Source: JBAXQQ01 sp037131695 (GTDB lineage: Bacteria; Armatimonadota; Hebobacteria; CAIYQO01). Taken from it: a DNA stretch of 64,000 nucleotides. The stretch lies in NCBI GenBank assembly GCA_964638715.1, contig CAZWZF010000013.1, positions 1 to 64,000 of the forward strand, written 5' to 3'. Below, piece after piece: positions 58,850-64,000 of this stretch (position 1 is the stretch's first letter; each line of letters begins with the position of its first letter). The notes under the pieces are model-generated. The model ran no database searches, had not been told where the DNA came from, and was given only the letters and a program-made list of their open reading frames with translations. A program made the position numbers and the translations under genes.

Positions 58850-60613
58850 TCATTTCAACTTCGGAAATACAGGTTTCTTGTCAATTCCGCGTTGTCCATG
58901 TGGTATTCCGAAACAAGAGAAAATACCCCATCCTCTCCCTTCAGCAGTGTCAAAAGCAATTATCAATTCATGCTGGCCTGTTGTCATATTCAAATCGACA
59001 AACGAGCGTCCGGGCATGGCTGGGTTAATAGCATCCGGCACGGTAAGTACCGACTTGCCATCGAAAAACAGTTGGCAGCCGCCGTCGTGACCCAGGAAAA
59101 ATCGCCATATTCCATCGCGCGGAACTTCAAAAATATTACCCAAATATAATATGCCGTCTTGTGAACCGGCTTCTGAATGTATATTAAGGAAACTGTTATC
59201 TTCCTGTATTGTTAATTTATGCCAACCAAGGGAAACTGATAATGATACCGCTGGAGCATTTGCCACAGTAACGTTTTTTTCTTGCAATGCAGATACCTGC
59301 CAGCTTTTAATTATCGGTGACACCCACTTGCCGGAAAGCTCGACCGGCTTCATCTCCGGCACTACCGGACCCATATTGAAATATTGTACCGGTGCAGATT
59401 TGAATGTTAACTCAACAACACCTACTCCCGCTATTGAATCGGGGCATTTCGCCGGCAATCCGCAAATCACCAGACGGTCATCTTGCTGATTAAAGGTAAG
59501 CTCCGGACCGTTTGGATAAAGTTTGGCGGATAGAAGCTTGCCATGAATAGCACCTAAAGCCAATTTTTCTCCCGGCCAGCGTGAGCACCAGTAATACACC
59601 TTATTTCTCTTGCGTGTCCAATTCCCCATTGCTGATACTATAGACGAGACAGGTTTAACATCACCATAAATTATCTCGCCATAGGTATCAAGCCATTGTC
59701 CAACTTTATCAAGACGCTCAATTGCCTCGTTCGGCACGCTGCCATCCGGCAATGGCCCTATATTCAATAATAGATTTCCCGCACCAGCGGTACAGGTACG
59801 CAGCATATCCAATACTTTTCTCACTGAATGCCAATCTTCCGGCGGGGTTTGCTGCCATCCCCACGATCCGTTAAATGTCATACATGCTTCCCATGCGCGG
59901 CCGCCGGTTGCTGCGGTAATATGTTCTTCCGGGGTGCCGAAATCCTCTGCCAACTGCGACCGGTCATTAATTATTATCTCCGGCTGCAATTTTCTAACCA
60001 TGGCATTAAGCTCATAGCTTTCCCACGCTTCCGGGGTAGCCAATGGCCAGGAAACATCATACCAAAGAATATCAATTTTGCCGTAATTGGTCATTAATTC
60101 CCGAACGCATTCGCGGGTAAAAGATGTAAAACGTTTGCGGGCATCCTCATCATGCATACAGCGAATTCCATCTGGATGGTGCCAATCCATCAGTGAATAA
60201 TAAAAACCAACCCGCAATCCGGCTTCCCGGGCAGCCTCAACATATTCCCGAACCAGATCGCGTCCTGGTCCGCGTTTCACCGCGTTATATTCAGTTTGTT
60301 TGGTATCCCACAAACAAAAGCCTTCATGGTGTTTAGTGGTCAGTACCATATATTTCATGCCGGCACGTTTTGCCAGTGCCGCCCACTCGCGGGCAAATCC
60401 CGGTTTAGGATGCCAGCTATCCGCCAACGGTTCATACTCGGAAGCAGGTATTCGTTCCAGGTTCATCACCCATTCGTTGCGTCCAATTTGGCTGTATAAT
60501 CCCCAATGAACGAACATTCCAAAACGCGCTTCACGCCACCATTGCAAACGCTTGGATTGAGTTTTTACTACATTGTTGAGATATGCAGTTTTGTTAAAAG
60601 GTTTTGTTTTCAT
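58850..60613 (-). CDS. Alpha-L-fucosidase, GH29
   Basis: The N-terminal barrel has all GH29 landmarks: ARFGMFVHWGLYSQIGRNEW (29-48), YMVLTTKHHEGFCLWDT (88-104), and YGKIDILWYDVSWP (177-190) with candidate nucleophile Asp186. The usual WFDGGW is altered to WYDVSW, which may change specificity. After about residue 340 come beta-sandwich domains, including a C-terminal binding-type module ending DKKPVFPKLK. No signal peptide, so it probably acts on imported oligosaccharides or as a lysed-cell enzyme. ATG 60613 follows GAGAG. It begins 13 nt after the other GH29 gene. It hydrolyses alpha-L-fucosyl residues with retention in this family. Its 3' end is duplicated at 57163-57281. Confidence 0.92.
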   Translation of the reverse strand: MKTKPFNKTAYLNNVVKTQSKRLQWWREARFGMFVHWGLYSQIGRNEWVMNLERIPASEYEPLADSWHPKPGFAREWAALAKRAGMKYMVLTTKHHEGFCLWDTKQTEYNAVKRGPGRDLVREYVEAAREAGLRVGFYYSLMDWHHPDGIRCMHDEDARKRFTSFTRECVRELMTNYGKIDILWYDVSWPLATPEAWESYELNAMVRKLQPEIIINDRSQLAEDFGTPEEHITAATGGRAWEACMTFNGSWGWQQTPPEDWHSVRKVLDMLRTCTAGAGNLLLNIGPLPDGSVPNEAIERLDKVGQWLDTYGEIIYGDVKPVSSIVSAMGNWTRKRNKVYYWCSRWPGEKLALGAIHGKLLSAKLYPNGPELTFNQQDDRLVICGLPAKCPDSIAGVGVVELTFKSAPVQYFNMGPVVPEMKPVELSGKWVSPIIKSWQVSALQEKNVTVANAPAVSLSVSLGWHKLTIQEDNSFLNIHSEAGSQDGILYLGNIFEVPRDGIWRFFLGHDGGCQLFFDGKSVLTVPDAINPAMPGRSFVDLNMTTGQHELIIAFDTAEGRGWGIFSCFGIPHGQRGIDKKPVFPKLK

Positions 60614-60626
60614 AATTCTCTCATTT

Positions 60627-62273
60627 TCAATTTAATGGTTTTAAACTTACAGCACGCAAATTCATCAGAATCCCGGGATCAAGAATATATGGTTTGATGG
60701 TAAGGGTATGTACTCCCGGACTTAAGTTGAATGCTCCTGCCATTGTATACCAATCAAAACGACCATGTCGACCGCTTAATGGCACACTGGCGCGTAATTT
60801 TTGTCCGGATACCGTCATCTCAAATCGTCTGCCATAGACATTCAGCGACTCGGGGTTGTTAAACTCAAATGAAGATTGATAACGACCGGCATGTTCTACC
60901 TTAAATGTCCATTCTACACTGTCTACAATCCGTGACCACCCTATAATACGTCCACCTAATGCATCCGGCGACAGGAACAGGATCGGTTTATTGTCCGCAT
61001 GTATTGTTTTCAGTTTAGCATGGTTAGCGGTTAATAGTATCGATTTTTCTATTTGCTGGCAAATAGCTTGGGGAATAAATTGTAGTGATTCATCAAATTC
61101 AAGCGCAACCACCTGTGGCAGAATATCTGCTGCTGGCAAATCAATAATCAACGACATTCCATTTTGCACGAAATGAACAGGTTCACCTGTTGATAATATT
61201 ATTGCTGATTTTACAGATGTTTCAAATCCCCGTACTGCAAGTTGAGACGCAGGTCTGAATATATGCAGATAAACAGTATTACCGCTTTGTGTACTGACTC
61301 CCCATTCCTGCCGTCCGGTTGGACCTGCCTGAGTCTGGTAAATAGCATCACCATTCAGTTGCATCCATTTACCAATTACATCAAGTTGTTCAATGCTATA
61401 TTTTGATAATGTCCCATCAGCCTGCGGTCCAAAATTCAGCAGAAAGTTACCGCCTAAACCTGCTGCATCGGATAATAAACCAAGTAATTCTAACGGTGAC
61501 GCAAATAACGCCGGGTCATCAATTGGTGCAGTCCAGGTAGTGAATGCTGCTGAACAATGACATAGTTCCCATGCACGGTCAGATCCGTCTGTCGGCATTA
61601 ATCCCTCGGGATTGCCGAAATCACCAGGGAAACCAGCACGGTCATTAATCAGAATGGCAGGCTGCAATCGCCGCATCTCATCTACTAATTCGCGAGATCG
61701 ATATTGTTCTGCAGTCAAAAATCCACCATCAAACCAAAAAACATCAATTTTCCCATAGTTAGTCATTAATTCGCGCACCTGGGCATGAAGGTAATCTATC
61801 ATACGATTATGCGCGGCCGCGTCATCAAATGGCTGACGCCACAGATTTAAATCTGACCAGACAAACTTTTCTGCCCATTCCGGATAATTCCAATCTACCC
61901 ATGACCAGTATAGTCCGACGCGAATATCATGGCGATTGCAAGCGTCAACAAAATCACGAACAACATCACGGCGTGGACCTGTTTTAACAGCATTAAAATC
62001 GGTAGTATCGGTATCCCACAGACAAAATCCATCATGATGCTTGGTTGTCAATACCATATACTTCATTCCGGTATTTTTTGCTGTACGTACCCAGGCATCA
62101 ACATCCAGATTTTCGGCTGTGAACTGCTCCGCTAACACTCGATAATCCTGTACCGAAATTTCATCAGCATTCATGACCCACTCGCCATTACGCTGCTGCG
62201 AATATATACCCCAGTGGATAAACATCCCTAATCTCGATTCAGTGAACCATTTCAAATGGTCTGTAGTTTTCAT
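60627..62273 (-). CDS. Alpha-L-fucosidase, GH29 (second copy)
   Basis: Landmarks are SRLGMFIHWGIYSQQRNGEW (13-32), YMVLTTKHHDGFCLWDT (72-88) and YGKIDVFWFDGGF (173-185) with nucleophile Asp182 in the standard WFDGG motif. The C-terminal 200 residues form beta-sandwich domains (GRYQSSFEFNNPESLNVYGR to the end). It is clearly paralogous to the next gene but with a standard active site, so the pair may split linkages. No signal peptide. AAAAGGA precedes ATG 62273. It lies downstream of two pseudopilin genes on the same strand. Confidence 0.94.
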   Translation of the reverse strand: MKTTDHLKWFTESRLGMFIHWGIYSQQRNGEWVMNADEISVQDYRVLAEQFTAENLDVDAWVRTAKNTGMKYMVLTTKHHDGFCLWDTDTTDFNAVKTGPRRDVVRDFVDACNRHDIRVGLYWSWVDWNYPEWAEKFVWSDLNLWRQPFDDAAAHNRMIDYLHAQVRELMTNYGKIDVFWFDGGFLTAEQYRSRELVDEMRRLQPAILINDRAGFPGDFGNPEGLMPTDGSDRAWELCHCSAAFTTWTAPIDDPALFASPLELLGLLSDAAGLGGNFLLNFGPQADGTLSKYSIEQLDVIGKWMQLNGDAIYQTQAGPTGRQEWGVSTQSGNTVYLHIFRPASQLAVRGFETSVKSAIILSTGEPVHFVQNGMSLIIDLPAADILPQVVALEFDESLQFIPQAICQQIEKSILLTANHAKLKTIHADNKPILFLSPDALGGRIIGWSRIVDSVEWTFKVEHAGRYQSSFEFNNPESLNVYGRRFEMTVSGQKLRASVPLSGRHGRFDWYTMAGAFNLSPGVHTLTIKPYILDPGILMNLRAVSLKPLN

Positions 62274-62347
62274 GTTTAATCCTTTTTATGTTTTTGTAAT
62301 TATTCAAAATGGTAAATTTGGATTATATGTAACATAAATATATTAAT

Positions 62348-62397
62348 TGAATACTGTATTAATAACTTAACGCTATTAATACAGTATTCATTTTTTT
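62348..62397. terminator. 17-bp perfect hairpin with T7
   Basis: TGAATACTGTATTAATA (62348-62364) pairs perfectly with 62374-62390 around a 9-nt loop, and T7 follows on the plus strand. Both flanking genes are on the minus strand, where the T-run is not at the 3' side, so termination of the pseudopilin transcript would rest on the hairpin alone. Confidence 0.55.
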
Positions 62398-62451
62398 AAA
62401 AGAAGTAATTGTATTATACAGAAAATTAAATTTGAAAATTGTATCTAATAT

Positions 62452-63540
62452 TTATTGTGCCGGATACCCGTAGAATCCGATTTCTGTAACATCGGTTGCG
62501 TTGGCGGCTCCAGTTCCTGTTGCAGGATTTTTATAATATATTGCCAGGTCCTTGACTCCTATTGGCATCTTTACTATTGTAGCTACGGGTGCTGTAATAG
62601 TTGTACTGCCTGCCCAACCATTAACATCGCATATTTTAAAGAAGTCAGATAATGCAGTTTTACCCGGCAAACGTCCACGCAGTTCCCATGTGCCAGTGGC
62701 AGCCACAGTAGGACAGTATCGTGGGTATATCGTCACTTTAGTTGGCACTATCGGCGGCACCATATCTGCCCATCCAGCTAAAACATAATAACTTACACCA
62801 TTTGCATATAAACCATTTGAGGAGCCGTTTGTATAGTCGCATAATTGTTTAACATCACCCCAGGGACCAGCGGGGGTCGAATCAAATACCTTTAAAATGG
62901 CGTTTCCAAACTCTATGGCAATGCGATTACTTCCCTGTACAACAGAAATAACCTGAACAGGGGTGCGGTCTGCAGTCAATCCGATACCTTCGCGTGCCAA
63001 AGCGAATGAAGGAGTATCTGATGCTGTCACTGTAACTGCTTCAACTGATCCATCAACTTTTGAACATACTATACTTCTGCTGTGCCGTGGATCCAAAGTG
63101 GTATCCATAGTATCAGCAGAAATGGCATAAGTAGTACTATTGGTAGTATTTTTATAATCTGCTGTCAATAAAGTGTCAGATGGACTGGTTATCATACCTA
63201 ATGCCGCATCAAATAAAGATGTGTTGTATCCGTAATCCGGCGCACCACCAGATGCTTTTGATGAATATGACGCACAATCCAGCACACCATTATCAAGGGA
63301 AATTGCTGTTGGCCACGGCGCATTGTTATTTGGCAGCAATAAATTATTATGATCCTGGGAATACATAGTTATGGCTGCCGCTATTTGCCGTTGATTGCTG
63401 GTACAGGTAGTTTGCCGAGCTTTTTCGCGGGCACGGGCAAATACCGGGAACAAAATGGCGGCGAGGATGGCAATAATGGCAATTACTACCAACAGTTCGA
63501 TAAGGGTAAACCCTTTTTTAATTTTTAATAACGATTTCAT
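62452..63540 (-). CDS. Pseudopilin-like protein, H-X9-DG type
   Basis: The prepilin site is G10|FTLIE, with the same hydrophobic helix and FARAREKARQTTC segment as the other pseudopilins here, then an H-X9-DG motif (HSRSIVCSKVDGSV). The C-terminal half (RTPVQVISVVQGSNRIAIEF to the end; EIGFYGYPAQ) looks like a beta-sandwich, possibly F5/8-type. I infer a type II secretion/pilus-like surface protein with a glycan- or ligand-binding head. GGGAG lies 10 nt before ATG 63540, which is 15 nt after the stop of the partial pseudopilin gene, so the two are co-transcribed and probably lead into the GH29 genes. Confidence 0.85.
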   Translation of the reverse strand: MKSLLKIKKGFTLIELLVVIAIIAILAAILFPVFARAREKARQTTCTSNQRQIAAAITMYSQDHNNLLLPNNNAPWPTAISLDNGVLDCASYSSKASGGAPDYGYNTSLFDAALGMITSPSDTLLTADYKNTTNSTTYAISADTMDTTLDPRHSRSIVCSKVDGSVEAVTVTASDTPSFALAREGIGLTADRTPVQVISVVQGSNRIAIEFGNAILKVFDSTPAGPWGDVKQLCDYTNGSSNGLYANGVSYYVLAGWADMVPPIVPTKVTIYPRYCPTVAATGTWELRGRLPGKTALSDFFKICDVNGWAGSTTITAPVATIVKMPIGVKDLAIYYKNPATGTGAANATDVTEIGFYGYPAQ

Positions 63541-63555
63541 AACTGTATTTCTCCC

Positions 63556-64000
63556 TTATAATTTATATTTATTCTTCAAGTATTGAATAGCAGCTCGCAT
63601 TTCATATTCTGTCAACGTTTTGGAACTGTAAGCAATAATTTCTGCTACATTACCATTAAAGTGTCGACCGTAGGTTTGCATACCACCAAATACATTGACT
63701 TGAAACGATAATGGAGCAGTAGGTGCGGTTCCTTTAAGATTACTGTAGCGAGTACCTGCGTTGATTGCGAACGCGGTATCACTGGGATTACTGAATAAAT
63801 TGTCAACAGAAAAACCGATAATCTGATATTTCGAGGTATCATAAGTACCTATTTTCTTATTTATATATGTTGTTGGCGAACTGCTGTTATTAAAATGTAG
63901 GTATAAAGGAAGAGGATTTGTTGAACCAGTAGTCAGTAATTCACCATCACCTCCAGTAGAACCATAACCACACATAAGAGTATTTTCACTGCCATCAGAA
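63556..64000 (-). CDS. Partial pseudopilin-type LamG/ConA-like protein (5' end outside)
   Basis: The frame is open to the window edge; only the C-terminal 148 or so residues are seen. They form a LamG/concanavalin-like domain ending HFNGNVAEIIAYSSKTLTEY and YLKNKYKL. This matches the end of the pseudopilin at 36570-37757 (YIGEIIYYAESL, SLKNKYNLY), so the missing N-terminus is probably a prepilin-type helix with an H-X9-DG motif. It lies 15 nt upstream of the next pseudopilin gene on the minus strand. Confidence 0.8.
   Translation of the reverse strand, partial: SDGSENTLMCGYGSTGGDGELLTTGSTNPLPLYLHFNNSSSPTTYINKKIGTYDTSKYQIIGFSVDNLFSNPSDTAFAINAGTRYSNLKGTAPTAPLSFQVNVFGGMQTYGRHFNGNVAEIIAYSSKTLTEYEMRAAIQYLKNKYKL

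Overview
The window is a dense carbohydrate-active gene region from a bacterium that is probably uncultured. Five type II/IV pseudopilin-like proteins are present (one cut by the right edge). Four show an identical hydrophobic N-terminal helix followed by a FARAREKARQ motif, a C-(x)-SNQRQ segment and an H-X9-DG motif. That combination is commonest in Armatimonadota and is also seen in PVC-group bacteria (Lentisphaerota, Planctomycetota, Verrucomicrobiota). I favour Armatimonadota, but no rRNA or ribosomal protein is present to settle it. There are no tRNA genes, CRISPR arrays or transposase genes.

Layout. (1) Bases 17-11817, minus strand: a likely operon SGNH hydrolase > 1240-aa heparinase-like lyase > PQQ-type propeller > (decayed lyase tails) > pectate-lyase-like protein > heparinase II/III protein > 613-aa toroid protein. 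(2) 12023-15154: a pseudopilin with autotransporter-type beta-strand repeats, divergent from a LacI-family regulator. (3) 15455-19249: a 1264-aa secreted CBM9-like/propeller/CBM9-like protein. (4) 19521-29148, minus strand: sialate O-acetylesterase-like > double pectate-lyase-like > GH42-like > six-hairpin glycosidase-like > FAD oxidoreductase. (5) 29456-36144, minus strand: a 1167-aa secreted protein of unknown family and a GH141-like beta-helix protein. (6) 36570-40770: two pseudopilins, an AraC regulator and a GC-rich block ending in a strong terminator. (7) 40872-56960, plus strand: GH66-like, GATase-like, heparinase-HEAT, GH20-like, six-hairpin, and a giant protein fusing GH66-like, GATase-like and helical-repeat regions. 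(8) 57280-64000, minus strand: two pseudopilins > two GH29 fucosidases > GNAT acetyltransferases, one of them broken.

How it fits together. Secreted enzymes with signal peptides (lyases, esterase, GH42-like, GH66-like proteins, propellers) would attack a complex glycan outside the cytoplasm. Enzymes without signal peptides (GH29 x2, GH141-like, GH20-like, six-hairpin and some heparinase-like proteins) would finish oligosaccharides inside. The fucosidases suggest a fucose-containing polymer. No sulfatase, SusC/D pair or ABC transporter is in the window. A palindromic operator, consensus TGGAACGTTCCTA, lies directly downstream of sigma70-like -10 boxes at several of these operons and at two pseudopilin genes. 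The LacI-family gene beside two such sites is the obvious candidate repressor, so the window looks like one regulon that co-controls glycan-degrading enzymes and surface pseudopilins.

The region is also strongly rearranged. 3'-end fragments of neighbouring genes are stranded downstream of GC-rich inserted genes, several palindromic repeat families are scattered between genes, and one such repeat sits in frame inside a lyase gene.
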